64,000 bases of DNA from Posidonia oceanica. Taxonomy: Eukaryota; Streptophyta; Magnoliopsida; Alismatales; Posidoniaceae. The notes beneath the pieces were generated by a model. It worked only from the letters and a program-made list of their open reading frames with translations. It was not told the origin of the DNA and made no database searches. Shown here piece by piece: positions 11,561-23,620 of the stretch. The DNA lies in assembly GCA_037176725.1 (NCBI GenBank), contig JAZBRS010000039.1, positions 26,448,001 through 26,512,000 of the forward strand. Direction: 5' to 3'. Numbering within the stretch: position 1 is the stretch's first letter; the number at the start of each line of letters is the position of its first letter. The position numbers and the translations under genes were made by a program.

Positions 11561-12301
11561 AGAAAGGAAACAAAAACCCATCGTGATAGGTGTGCAATGG
11601 TCTCAGCGTGGGCATGCTTCGTGGCGTCACGAGGTGACAAACGAGGTACATGTCGATCGTCATGGACCTACCCACGCGGTGGGTGGTAGAATTTGAAGAT
11701 CTCGGAGCCTCTGAGCGAGGCAGGCAAAAATGCTTGTCCTTGGCTCAAGTTTTCGAAAATAGGGAGAAAGGAAGAAGAAAACAATATATTACAGCATGCT
11801 TGATTTGGTGGCTTTGGACTCAAAGCAGCTGCGCCATAAGGATGCTTCTGCAATTCCTGACTCAGGAGATCTCGATCCTCGAGCGACGCCATGCCGAGTT
11901 GTGGTCGGTGGCTCTTTGTCTCACTCTTGGCATGGGATGAGGCCTTGGCTTTGCAGAGTATAGCCTTCAGCTGTAAGGTAGCAGAAGCGTTGGATGCAGC
12001 TTTTTAGCCTCTGTTTCAATGCTTCGGGACCAACTACCGCTTTTGACGATCACAGAATAGATCTTTCTTTTCCCCTCATGAGTGACCGGAGATGCATCTA
12101 GCCTGCCAAGGGAGTAGTGATGTCTGTAGAGGAGATTGGAGTGTGCTGCTGTGCTCAAAGGGTGGGGCTAGGCCCTCCTGATAAGGCATCTCGTGTAGTT
12201 GCCAGTGTGGCACTTGGAGCTGAAGGCTGAGGTGGCTTCGACGCTCGTCCGAGTCACTCCTCTCATGAGTGCCTTCTTTCTGCATTTTTCTTTTGTGCTC
12301 A

Positions 12302-12306
12302 GCATG
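12302..12306. repeat. Target-site duplication of S1, left (GCATG)
   Basis: GCATG directly before TGTAGTAATCC. The partner is at 18307-18311, directly after the right terminus. Confidence 0.85.
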
Positions 12307-12930
12307 TGTAGTAATCCCGGTGTTCAGATCGTCCATACACACTTCCAGAAGCTTGCGTGCACCGATCGAAATCAAGCTTACTATAAGTGGCTATGTCCGA
12401 GGAGGAGGGCTCAACTCGAAAACACTTAAAACAGAGGAGAAAAGATAAGAAAAGAAGAAGATAAGACAATTCAGAGTCGCCACCGTGTCTATTATCGGGA
12501 GACAAGGAAAATCGGGGGAAATGCGTGAGTTAACACGCAAAACCAAGCAAAGGATGCAATGCAGAGCAATGCAAAGGGAAACAAATGCAAATGAATGCAA
12601 ATGAGGTGACTCATGCCTAGGATAAGGGCAATATGGTCATTGTGGGCCAAATGACTGGGCAAGGACTCCTGTTACGTGCTGGGAAGGTGTTAGGCAACCC
12701 CGACACACCCGAGATGCGGTCTTTCTAGGCTTACGCTCGCATACGCAGGAGAATGCAGGTTTGAATGCCTAAATGCCAATGAATGCCTGAATGAATGCTC
12801 ATGGGTGTGCTCTAAGTGGTGGAATGCAATGCAAGGAAATAAACGTGCAGTCTAAGTGCTCAGCAACGCTGTCTGTGTTCCGAACTGGGCGAAACCTGGC
12901 TCGTGAGAACTCCAGGCAGTAAGCATCACT

Positions 12931-12940
12931 GCCCTATATG
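12931..12940 (-). promoter_or_regulatory. Candidate TATA box, S1
   Basis: CATATAGGGC on the minus strand in the conserved LTR position. The 60-bp-type array begins about 70 bp upstream in transcription direction. Confidence 0.4.
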
Positions 12941-13009
12941 CAAATGCAGACGGAAAAGCAAAACGGTGGTAAAACCAAGCAATACAGGCGACATGCAAGA
13001 GAAAATGGC

Positions 13010-13410
13010 ATAAGACACGCAAAACGATGCGAGAAACAGAAGCAGCACGTGAAATGGTGCAAGAAAATGAGATCAGCACGCAAAACGGTGCAAAAGACAG
13101 AGTGGCACGTAAAACGGTGAGAAAAAGCAAAGCCAGCACGCAAAACAATGCAAGAAACGAGAGCGGCATGCAAAATGGTGCCAGAAAACAAAGTGACACG
13201 CGAAACGGTGCAAGAAAATAAGAGCAGCATGCAAAATGGTGCGAGAAAACAAAGCGGCACGCGAAATGGTGCAAGAAAACAAGAACGGCACGCAAAACGG
13301 TGCAAGAAGCCAAGCGAGCACGTAAAACGGTGCCAAAGACGAAGCGAGCATGCAAAACGGTGCCAAAAGCAAAGCAGGCATGCAAAACGGTGCCAAAATA
13401 AGCGAGATAA
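13010..13410 (-). repeat. Promoter-proximal tandem array of S1
   Basis: Degenerate repeats of a roughly 60-bp unit made of two half-units, each containing a GCACGCAAAACGGTGC-like core (plus strand) followed by AAGAAAACAAAG-like or CCAAAGACGAAG-like spacers. There are about six to seven full units. The homologous arrays in Z 3' LTR, S2 and S3 occupy the same place relative to the TATA. Confidence 0.8.
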
Positions 13411-16400
13411 AATATCGATAAAGCCATGCAGATGCAAAGAAAAAGGGCAGGAGAAGCAAAGGGGAAGTAAACAGCGCAAGTGTGAGAACGAGCGTTGTTT
13501 AAAGACCGCGCAAAGTAGGTGTGAAGACCTACAAAGGGGAAGGGAAGCAAGTGGAAGGATTACCACTGTTTTGTGACTGTTTCCCACCAAAATGTCCCAC
13601 GATGTGTCTCGCACGCTGCCAAAAGCTCGCGATGCGATCGGATCGTGGAAAAGGGGGAAGAAAGTCGCAATTAGTGGTGAATCCAAGGGAAATGCAACAC
13701 AAAGCACTAGGAGTACGCGAAAAGAGGAAGCAGAGTTGATAGATAAGAAGAGGGAGTCCTACTCTACATGCACGAGGAAACAGAAAGCAAAAACAATGCA
13801 TGCAATGCAAATGGTGTGCAAATGAATGCTGTGCAAGGGTTCGGGAGGACTTACCTTAGAAATCTGAAGCTTGATCTGGAAACTGCTTGGTCCATGCGGA
13901 AGAGCGCTCCGCCGGGGTCGTCCAGGTAGCTTGGTTGAGAAGATCCAACAGCCGGATTTGAAGATATCTCAGCTTCAAGGCAGAGGGGCCAGATAGGGGA
14001 GAAGAATGGATCTAGGTGTACAGGAGGTCCTAGGGGTGTGCAAAACAGGTCCTCCCACGTAAATGGGAGCTAAATGTACTTATGTGTGTGCAGAATGCCA
14101 AATGCAAGAATGCATGAGTGCAATGCATGCAGAAATGCAAGAAAAGACCTCAGGATGATTTTTCAGAAAACTTGAGAACTTATGTGCAATTTTTGAAAAG
14201 TGGGGGTCTAAATGCAAAGATTTTGAAAAGTTAAGGAGCTTTTATGCAAGGTTTTTGGAAACTGGAGGGTCTGAGTGCAATATTGCAAAATGCAGGGTTC
14301 AAAATGCAATTTTACAAAGTAAACATGCATTAGGACAAGTTTTGAAATCATATGGGGGATTAACATGCAATTTTGAAATATACAAGGTCTAAAATGCAAT
14401 TTTGTAAGCAAAACAGTGGTCTTAATGGTCTAGGAATGCAAACAGAGGACCTATATGCAATTTTTAAATATGCAGGGTCAAAAATGCAATTTTATAAGCA
14501 AAACAGTGGTCTTAAGGGTCTGGGAATGCAAACAGATGACCTATATGCAATTTTTAAATATGTAGGGTCTAAAATGCAATTTTATAAGCAAAAGATGCAT
14601 TTAAATGGCTTTTATAAGCATACAGAGGACCTATGTGCAATTTTTAAAATATATAGGGTCTAAAATGCAATTTTATAAACAAAATATGCATTTAAATGTA
14701 TACTGTGCATTAATGAAGGACCTATATGCAAAAATCAGAAAGTATAGGGGAAATAATGCAATGCAGTAAGAAAAATTAAAAAATAAATGCATAAGTTAAC
14801 AGACTGAGGACTAAAGTGCAAATGGGGAAAACAACAGGGTTTAAAAATGCAATTTACTAAGGTAAAATATAAGCATTAAATCAGATTATTGATTGAAGGA
14901 CTAACACGCAATAATGGGAAACCAGAGGGCCAGAACTAAAATAATCACTGAAGGAAAACATAGCAGAGGGACTAACATGTAATTAGGCAATTTTTTAGAT
15001 TTTTTATGCAATTTCATATGATTTAAATGCAGAATTAAATGAGTTTTAAACAGAGGCAGGACCAGAATGCAATAAAGTAAAAGTAGGGACCGAAAATGCA
15101 ATTTAGTGGTAAATTAGCTAACTAACAGGAAATAAAGCTACAATGATCCACCTAACGATGACTACTGTAGTACAGTGCTACCAGTGGCCGTCGCGAGCAG
15201 AGGAGGGGTGCTGGGGGCGTGCCGATCGGCTGGGGAGCTTCACTAGAGCTCGACGGAGTCTGGAGCGGCGTCGGGGAGCTGTGACAGTGCCCGAAGATGA
15301 CTGGAGAAGACGACGGAGCGCTGTGAACCAGAGGAGAGTGGGACCGGTGGACGACGCGACGCCATGGCATTCTGGAGCCACCGAAGAGTTGCTGCTGGCC
15401 GTGCGGACCTCGGGGGATCGATGGAGCGTCGTTCTACTCACTGGCGCGGCGGGACAGAAGCTGGGGCTCGTCGGAGAAGACAATGGAGCAGCGGTGATGA
15501 CTTGGAGCAGGAGGGGGTAAAACCTAAAACTAATGGGCAGAAAAGCACACCGAGGAGGAAACTAAGCTAGGGAGAGAGGGAGGTACCTCTTTCGCTGGCC
15601 GAAATGCCCCCATGACGTCAGTGCTTTCAGCGCATGCCGGCGAGGTTGGACCGGGTGCTGCGGAGCTCGTCGTCGGCTCGGGATTGCTGGGATCGACTCA
15701 GTGGTGCACTCCAGTGCTTCTTGGATGCTCGGAGCAAAGCTTCGGCGATCGGCGCGAGATTCGGTTCCAGTGGGTGCTGCGCAGGTCACCTGAGGTGGGT
15801 ACGGGTGTCTGCTACTCTCTGGATTGAACGGAAGCTGCCGGCAAACTTCTGGATGGTCGGTGAGTGTGTCTGGATGCTGGGAATGGCCGGGAAGAGGTTG
15901 GAGAGGTAGTTTGGTTGCTGGGCTGATTTTTGGTGGAAGTGGCCGCAGGTGTTTGCTGTGAAGTTCTCTAGCTGTGGGGAGAGTGGAGGCTAGTGGTTTA
16001 GGGGGTTGGAAGGTAGTATGGTGGCGAGCTCCTAGGTGGAATTTGGAGGGATTCGGTGAGCTAAGGGGACGGGAATTTTGGGAAGATGGACGTTGGGTTC
16101 TTGCTTGGTTCGGGGTGAACTGGGGGATGAATTTGGGGTGGTTTTGGGTGCTGAATGGATGGTCGGGAAGGTGGTTGCTTGGGTGAGATTAGGGACGAAA
16201 TTGCAGGGATTCTACTGGGAGTCAGGGGCTCTGTGTGGATGAAAAGGAAGAGGGGGAAGAAGGCCATTCTACAGCGGAAGAAACTGGGGATTTGGGTGGC
16301 TTCTGGGCTCTGAATTCTCTCACTCTCTCTAGGATGACGAAAAGGCGTTGAAGGAGAAGGAAGCTGTAGGTTTTATCAACTGCTGGGAGGAGTGAAGCGC

Positions 16401-18306
16401 GGTGGATTTCAAATCTCCACCGGTGGGAGCATTGGAGCTGATGGAGAGGCAGCCGGCGAGGAGACGGGCAGTAAATGCCCCCCAGAAGAACCACTGAGAC
16501 GCGAGAGAGGAGGAGGATGAGCTGGTGCTGATGGGATTGAGAGGGAAGAGAGAATTGAAATTTTTTTGAAGGGGAGAGGGAGACTGGCGGGGGGAATCGT
16601 GGAGGAAGAAGAAGAAGAAGGAGGGAAGAAGAGAAAGAAGGAAGACTGTGGGCCGGCCCGCACGTAGAAAAAAAAAGAAAAAAAGAAAGGAAGAAGGAAA
16701 GGAAGGAGAGGAACGGGCCGGACTGGGCCCAGGAAAAGAAAAGAAAGAAAAAAAGAAAGAAAGGAAGGAAGGAAGGAAGGGAAAGAGGAAGGGAAAGAAG
16801 AAAAATAAATTAGATAAAAAATAAAATAAAAATAGAAAAGGTTTTTAGAATGATTGTGTTTTAAGTTAGGACTTTGATTAAGTTTTTTAATGATTGTTTT
16901 TGATTAGTTAATTAGGTTTAAAGAGATTTAGTTTTGATTAGGGTTTTTAGGGTTTTCTTTGTTTTGATTTGTTTCTTATTTTGTTTAAATGTTAAGTCTT
17001 TTAAGTTGTTTTCTAATTATGTTTTTCTTGTTAAACACTTGGGATATTAATTAGGATTTTTTAAAGTTTGTTTTTAGATTAATTAGGGTGAGTTTTAGAT
17101 TTTTGATTTTAATCTTTTTAGGGTTTTGTTTAGGTTTCCTTTTAGATTTGATTTTGTTTGTTAATTTCTTTTAATATGTTTTAGGTTAGTTCTTCTTGTT
17201 AAGTTTTTAATTAGGTGTTTTCAGATTTTTGATTGTTTGTTTTTATTTTTAAATTCAATTTTCAAATTGTTTGTTTTTAGGATTGTTAAGTTAAGTTTTT
17301 TCCTTAATTACTAGCCTTAGTATTTCTTAAGTGTTTCCTTTCTTTCAGGATTTGTTTTCTTGATTGTTTTTTAATAGGATTATACTTTTACTTGTTTTGA
17401 TTAAAATTTGGTTTTTTTCCTTGATTTTACAGCATTTTCCTTTTGTTTGTTTTGCATTTTTAAGTTGCATTCTTAGTTTCCCATTTTAGCTATATTTAGT
17501 TAGGTTTTTGGTTTTTAATGGTTTGTTTAAGTTTTTAATTATTTCTTTTAGGGTTTTGGTTTGCTTTCATTTTGTTTTATATTTTTAGAGGTTTTAAAGG
17601 ATTTTTTAGGGATTTAGTAGAAGAGAGGAAAAGAAAAGAAAAAGGAAGGAGAAAAAGGGGGAAATGGAGGAGTAAAGAGGAAAGAGAGGAATTGAGAGAA
17701 AATGATTTTTTGAAAGTCAAAGAAAATGCTAAAAATAAGATAAAAATAAAAATAAGATTGAGAGGAGATAGATGCACAAGGGGGGCCCATAGCCAGGCAA
17801 GAAGAAGTGAGAGAAGGGGGTGAAAAGAGGGAGGATAATTAGGAGAGAGAGAGGAGAGAGAAAAGAATAATCCAAGAGAGAGAAAATGATAATTTGGGTA
17901 AATGAAGGGGTTAGGGGTTTTGAAAAGAGGTGAAATTTGGGGATTGTGTAGCCTAGGGTCTCTAGTTTTGGACCTAGGATTTGGGTTTGGTTTTGGGAAA
18001 GTTTTGGAAGGGTTTTGAGGTGTAGAAAAAAGGGTAGTTTTGCCTAGATTTTCTAGGGTTTTTAGGAGTGGTTTTGGGTTGAAAATTTAAGGGTTTTTGG
18101 GAAGGTTTGCTAAGTTGGGAATGGTGAGTTTTCTTATGGTTTTTGGATAGGTTTTGGGCTAGGAAAAGTGGTGTAATTCTAGGTCAAGTTTAGGCTTGTT
18201 TTTAAGGGTAGGATGAAAAGGAATGTATAGTTTTGACCTAGGTTTGGATCTAGAAGTCACCAGGAGATTCCAATTGATTCAAGCCTGTCAAAATGGGGTG
18301 TCAACG

Positions 18307-18311
18307 GCATG
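18307..18311. repeat. Target-site duplication of S1, right (GCATG)
   Basis: The right partner of 12302-12306. It supports a single insertion followed by LTR-LTR recombination. Confidence 0.85.
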
Positions 18312-19593
18312 CATATCATGTTATCATTTCTTTTGCTCACATGACCTCTATTCTTTTGGATATGCATGTCTTCACCCTCTTGGGGTAGCAGTCCCGGATG
18401 AGGCGTTGAAAGTTCGACTGATCGGCGTACACCTTCAGCCTTTGCAATGTGTCGACAGCCTCTGGCTATGCTCTACTTTGCTTTGGTCCTATCCATGATT
18501 GGTAGACTCTCTGGCTAAGGTGGACATCGCTTTAGGAGTTTTTAAGCTCAGCGAGTCGCTCTGTTCTGCTCTAGTCTCACTTTGTAGCCACATACAAGAG
18601 ATGGCGCTGCCTGGGCGAGACCTACCTGAGACTGTCACTACTTGACATCCTCCAGGCGCTGCTTGTTTGTCCAAAGCCAGGTTTCTGATTATGCAAATGT
18701 CTGTGGGTTTTGTATATTTTAGCAGGGGAAAGGACAAACATGTTTTTGGGTTTTGCATTGGTTTTGTATTTTTATGATTTTTGCTTAGGAAAACAAAAAA
18801 AAGGGAAACCAGCAGAAAGGCAAAGAAAATATTTTTGCTATTTTTTATTTTCTTGTTGTTTTTGGCTTTATGCTTTACAGAATGCAAGAATGATATGTAC
18901 ATGCAATAAATAACAATCCGTGATGGCAGATATGTGCAGGATGAATGGATGTGCATGCAAAGTGATTGATATGTGTAGGTGATAAGTTGACGGACTTATC
19001 GCCGGATAGTTAGGGATATCAGCCCATATGGTAAGTTGACGGACTTACCGCCGAGTAGTTAGGGCTGCCAGCCTAGTGATGATAGGTTGACGGACCCATC
19101 GCCGGATAGTTAGGGGTATCAGTCCAATGATGATAGGTCAACGGACCTATCGCCGGATAGTTAGGGGTATCAGCCCGTATGGTGAATGCATGCAGAAAAA
19201 GAAATGCAGGTTTTTAAGGTTTTTACTGTTTTTATGCTTTTTATGATTTTTGACACGGCAAGAAAACACAAAAACGAAACAAAACAAAATAGAAGGAAAG
19301 ATAGTGCAGGAAACAAAAGAGAGGTAAGAAAGACTTACCTGTCAGCGACCTCGGGAGGGAGGTGCTGGGTCTGCCCCTACGCTGCTGATGCTGTCGGCGA
19401 GATCTGCTGTCAGCAGTGCGGGGAGCACTGGAGCCGCTAATGTTGGAGAAGAAGCTTACCTGGATGGTGTTGTGACTGGGCTTGCTGTCGATTCTACCGT
19501 TGCGCTTCCGAGCATCCCTCGGACGAACAGGGAGGGATTGAAAGAGGGGATTGCGCCGATGGGATCGGAAGGACCCACCGGGGCAGAGCTGAA
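18312..19593 (-). other. Y 3' internal region, proximal part (non-coding)
   Basis: This continues the region left of S1. No coding sequence is recognised. Positions 18978-19185 carry four hairpin units (listed separately), and 18690-18900 and 19190-19330 are AT-rich with runs of TTTTTATG. It begins just after the stop of the Y gag. Confidence 0.65.
18978..19185. repeat. Hairpin-unit repeats, Y internal region (cluster 2)
   Basis: Four units of about 50 bp. The inverted-repeat cores are GATAAGTTGACGGACTTATC (18981-19000), GGTAAGTTGACGGACTTACC (19030-19049), GATAGGTTGACGGACCCATC (19081-19100) and GATAGGTCAACGGACCTATC (19132-19151), each followed by a CCG(A)GATAGTTAGGG block ending in TATCAGCC or similar. 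Changes in the left arm are matched by changes in the right arm in three of the four. Confidence 0.8.
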
Positions 19594-21793
19594 TTCAAAG
19601 AAGATTGGGGTAAGCCCCCGAGGTTCCGGCATCCTCGAAGCCTGCAGCCTCAGAAGAGAAAGGGCCAGCTACGCTAGGGTGTGCAAGTGCGGGTGCAGGT
19701 GTGTGAGCAGCCTCCTGCGGACTGACGACGAGGGTCCCATTGTCAATCAAGTCCTGAACGACATCCCAGAGAGTGAGGCAATTATCCGTCGAATGCCCCA
19801 GGGCTCGATGGTAATCGCAATGCTTGCTCGCATCGTACCACCTCGGGAGAAGATTTGGTGGAGGGCGAGTTTCCGAAAGCCTCAGAAGTGACACAACCCA
19901 AGGAAAGACAGCGCATAGCGGCTCCCTAAGTGGGGTGAAGTCACTTTTAGTGCGGCGAACCCATCTCTGCCTAGGCTGTCATCCTTGCCGAGCTGGTGCG
20001 ATGTGATGCACTAGCTCAACGGTGACAGTGTGTGCAGTGCGTGCATAAATAGGTGCTGGCACTAGTGGAAAAGGATCTGGCAGACTTTCTGCAAAGGCAG
20101 GCACCTCAAGAGGACCAATGCATGCGGCGGCGTGCTGCTCGGAGCAATCGGAAGCGGAGTTGTTGTTGCTGTTGCTGTTGCTGCTGTGGCGATTGCTGGT
20201 GCTGTTGGCCTGCCTAGCCAGTGCAGAAAGTGCAGGGAAATGCCCACTCTGCAGTGAGCTTTCCACGCGAGCGCTAGCCCTAATCAGTGACGTAAAACTA
20301 GTGATGTGCTGGATGCAAAGCAGAGTCCTAGTCGCTGGCAGCGCCCCTTTGACGATCATCTTGATAGAATCCTTCTCGGAGGGCCTATCTCTGACCTGGG
20401 TGGCTGTGGAACGCCAGCGACCGACATACTCCCCGAATGGCTCTTGGGGCCTCTGCCGGATGGCGACGAGATCCTCCCTCTTGGGGATCAAGTCAAGGTT
20501 GAAAGCATATTGCTCAAGGAAAGCCCGAGAAAGACCAATCCAAGTTTGAACCGCAGCCGTGTCAAGGGACGTGAACCACCTGAGCGCGGGGCCGGTTAAA
20601 CTCTTCTGGAACAGGCGGATAAGGAGCCTTTCATCAGCCTGAAGCTGGGAAAGATCCCCACAATACGCCTTCAGATGCGAGATGGGGCAGCCTCTACCAT
20701 CATATTTATCGAAGTCCAGGATGCAGAACTTTGAAGGGAGTGCGGCCTAGGGAAAGAGACAGAGGTCGCGAAATTGGTAAGGCTGGCGGTCCTGGCCTTG
20801 CACTTGACGAAGTGCTCTCTCTAGATCACCCAACTTGGTAAGGAAGGCGTCAGAGGCTGCTGCTGGTGAGGGTTGTGTAGTAGAGGCAGGGACCACGTAT
20901 GTTGTGCGGGTCACGCGAGAGCGCTCCTCTGGATCCACCGTCACGCCACTTGGTGTTGTAACGTGAGGGCCAACATACCCGTGCAAGGGTGCAAGGTGTG
21001 GTGCTATGAATGCAGGGGTTTGAACTTGATGCAAGGGAGATGGATAGATAATATGCTGTGTAGTGTGAGGTGTAGTGCAGGGAAGCAACAGCTGTTGCAC
21101 TGGCATGGTGCCAGGCAACGGGCATGAGGGGTGTTGTGCTCCTGCCAATCCAGAAGACTGGCCACCAGAGGAAGGAGTTGCATGCAGTGCAAGGTGCTGT
21201 ACAGGTGTAGGAGGTTGAAAATGCACCCCCATCGCCGAAGCTGTGAGGAGCCAGGGTGATGGAAAGGGCGGAGGTGTAGTGTAGCGAGCCTGCAGGGCTA
21301 TCGAGGGCGGCACCGGAACCTCAAGGGTTGAACGGGAAGAGCAGGCCACAGTCGGATCGAGTGTGAGAGCCATGCTTCGCAGCCTATCGGCCTTAGCCAA
21401 CAAACGCCGTACTTGCAAGGCAGAGAACGCATCGACCGACGGACCGGGGCACAAAGAGGTGTCCACCAAGGGAGCCGCGGAAACCAAGGAAGCCACTGGA
21501 GTGGATCCTATGCAAAGCGTAGCCGCAGAAGGCTGAATTCCCAAGACGGGAAGGCCTTAGGATGGAACGGAAGGCAACGCTCCTAGAGCTGGAGTGGCGG
21601 TCACCGTGGCTGATGCGGTGACAAGCTCCAGGTCGGCTAGGGTTGACCCTTGATCCAGATGAAGGGGCTGGGAGGTCTCCTGCACTAGAAGTGGAGAGGA
21701 GACAGGGGACGCCAAAGCAAGGGAAGGAGAGATCGAAATCAGTACCTCTCCTGACGCCAATGAAGAAGGTGGCTCGTCGGTATGCTGGGCCAT
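19594..21793 (-). pseudogene. gag of element Y
   Basis: This is the capsid/nucleocapsid polyprotein of the non-autonomous element. A single frame runs from ATG at 21793 (MAQHTDEPPSS) to TGA at 19594, interrupted by only a few stops (near 21555, 20745 and 19977). It has a Pro/Ser/Ala-rich N-terminal part, then the gag core (FDKYDGRGCPISHLKAY, LFQKSLTGPALRWFTSL, PQEPFGEYVGRWRS), an Asn/Ser-rich stretch, and a nucleocapsid-like finger segment (CDYHRALGHSTDNC). This matches the Tat gag order. The start was chosen because X has the equivalent MAQ at 29540. The reading ends soon after the finger, before any protease, unlike X. Confidence 0.88.
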
Positions 21794-23014
21794 AGCGGAC
21801 GACGAGCGAAAGCAAACAGGTCTGCAGCTGAAGGCAGGGACACAAGACCTAAAGAGAGCTACTGTTGGCGGCAACAGACAGCTCAGAGAGAGAGACGCTC
21901 AAAAACCAAGCTGAGGGGATCTGCACCTACCTGCAAAACAAAGAAATGCATTAGAGGTTGGATGCAAAAAGAGGTTATTAGGGGTGGCATGATGCAGATG
22001 AATGCCCTAATATGCGCTTTCTTACCATGCATGTCCTGAGTAGATGACCTACCGGGACGCACTCAGGGGTAATGGGATTATGTAGACTCTAGGTCAGAAA
22101 AAGGCTCCCGTCTCGACCCTGCCAAAGCTCAGGTATAACGGGTGGTGCATTGGTGGCCTTGACCCTGCTAGAAGCATGGGTGGTACCCTCCAATAACACC
22201 GACGCGACCCCTGGACAAGGGGGGACAGACCGATCTGCTCACACCACGCCAAAGCGTTGGGAGCAAGAGACCTGGACTATCCTTTTCAGACTGTGGGTTG
22301 ACTCAGATGAGAAGAATGCATGCTTTCTAAATGTTGATGCAAATGCTTTAGAGTGTTTTACTTGCGTTTTATTAACCAAAGGGGAAAATTGCAAGTTTTG
22401 GCTCTATTGTGCTTAGATGTTATTGCTTTGCTTTATTGTGGCTTTTAAATTAGGTGAAAGGGGAGCAGGCAAGTTTCTACTATCCTAGGCATGGCATATG
22501 CGAAGGGGAGAGAAACAAGAAGTCATGGCATGCAAGCAATTCACACAGCAAGGCAAAAGGCATGGGCATGGCATGTGCGAGTGTATGTGGTCATGATAGT
22601 GAAAAGAAAGCACTTATCATGTCAAAAGCAGGCATGCATGGCATGTGCGTGTGCAGTGGCATAGCAAATGTGCAAAGCAAAACATTCATCACCCAAAAAG
22701 CATGTATGATGCCAAGCAATTATTTAGACATGGGATGCAAGCAAATGAAGCAGCGCAGGCAATCATGGCATAAAGCAGGTAAATAACCAAGTAAGCAGGT
22801 AAGCAAGTAAAGCAAGCAGAAGCAAAAGGCAAGCAAAACACCCAAGCAAGAGGCGAGAAGGCCACGGCGAAAGCCAGAGTCGCCACTGTACGACTCTGCT
22901 GGGAGCTGACACAAGCAAGCAGGCACACAAACAAGGCAAGCAGGGGCACGAGGCAAGCAAAGGAATGCAAAATGCAAGCGGTGAGAAAGCCAGAGCGAAA
23001 GCCGGAGTCTGTTA
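21794..23014 (-). other. 5' leader of element Y (untranslated)
   Basis: About 1.2 kb between PBS and gag. It is collinear with the X leader, sharing for example a block with GGGTGGTACCCTC and CAAGGGGGGACAGACC (22180-22230; X counterpart 29990-30040). No long frame is seen, so there is no ORF1 of the kind described in some Ogre elements. Positions 22500-22800 are rich in GCATG words. Confidence 0.7.
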
Positions 23015-23032
23015 TCCCCAGCGGAGTCGCCA
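23015..23032 (-). promoter_or_regulatory. Primer binding site of element Y (tRNA-Arg type)
   Basis: On the minus strand TGGCGACTCCGCTGGGGA starts one base after the 5' LTR end. It is complementary to the 3' end of a plant tRNA-Arg whose acceptor strand ends CCCAGCGGAGTCG plus CCA, the primer reported for Ogre/Tat elements. Confidence 0.88.
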
Positions 23033-23610
23033 CTATAGTAATCCTGAATTTTAATCGTCCATGCACATTACCAAAGCTTGTGAGCACCGATCAAAATAGG
23101 CTCACTATATGTGGCTAGATCCGAGGGAAGAACTCGACTCGGAAATGCTGGCAAAAGAAAAAAAGAAATGATAAGACAATTCGGAGTCGCCACCGGGTCT
23201 ATTGAATTGGAAGACAAGGAAAACCAGGAGGTAAAGCATGAAAAGACATGCTGAACCGGATGCAAGGGGGCAAAGAGATACAATGCTAATCTAAGCTAAG
23301 CTATGCTACTATGCTATGCTATGACTCAAGCCTAGGATAAAGGGAAAGGTCGATGCGAGCCAAGAGAAAGGGCAAGGACTCCTGTTACGCACGGGGTAGG
23401 TGTTAGGCACCCCGATACGTTCGAGAGTCAATCTTTCTTAGGCAATCTCACGCTATGCAAGGAATTGCTAGCCTAATGCCTAAATGCCTTAAATGCTTAC
23501 CTATTATGCATTGGAAATAAACGTGCTATCTAAGTGCTCAGCCACGCTGATAGTGTTCCGAACTGGGCGGACCCCGGTTCGTGAGAACTCCTAAGCAGTA
23601 AGCATCACGG

Positions 23611-23620
23611 CCCTATATGC
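23611..23620 (-). promoter_or_regulatory. Candidate TATA box, Y 5' LTR
   Basis: GCATATAGGG on the minus strand at the conserved LTR position. As the 5' LTR copy, this would be the one driving transcription of Y. Confidence 0.42.

Larger units (their letters stand above)
9327..12306 (-). other. Y 3' internal region, distal part (non-coding)
   Basis: I find no credible coding sequence here. Positions 9480-9830 are rich in ATGC/GCATGC words (TGCTAATGC, GATGCC), 9820-10700 is unremarkable mixed sequence, and 10880-11560 holds hairpin units (listed separately). Positions 11640-12300 show a few short open frames without recognisable motifs. The region continues at 18312 beyond the solo LTR S1; GCATG at 12302-12306 is the left target duplication of S1. 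Confidence 0.7.
12307..18306 (-). mobile_element. Solo LTR S1 (6.0 kb) inside element Y
   Basis: A single LTR without adjacent PBS or PPT, flanked by GCATG at 12302-12306 and 18307-18311. The left terminus is TGTAGTAATCCC; the right is GTGTCAACG, where the final A of the expected ACA has become G. It contains the conserved LTR landmarks in order: PBS-like motif (12472-12482), U5 block, candidate TATA (12931-12940), 60-bp-type array (about 13010-13400), a stretch of repeated short TGCAATTTT words (14100-15130), a GC-rich block (15140-16680), an AT-rich T-biased block (16800-17640), and a GA-rich block (17640-17890). It belongs to the same giant-LTR family as those of Z and S3. None of the internal short frames looks like a gene. 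Confidence 0.9.

Noticed and set aside
15140..16680. Short Pro/Ser/Arg-rich frames on both strands in the GC-rich block of S1.
   Set aside because: Not conserved as frames in the matching blocks of the Z 3' LTR and S3; treated as non-coding U3.
23015..23032. A tRNA-Arg gene fragment.
   Set aside because: Only 18 bases match a tRNA 3' end, placed one base from an LTR end: this is a primer binding site.
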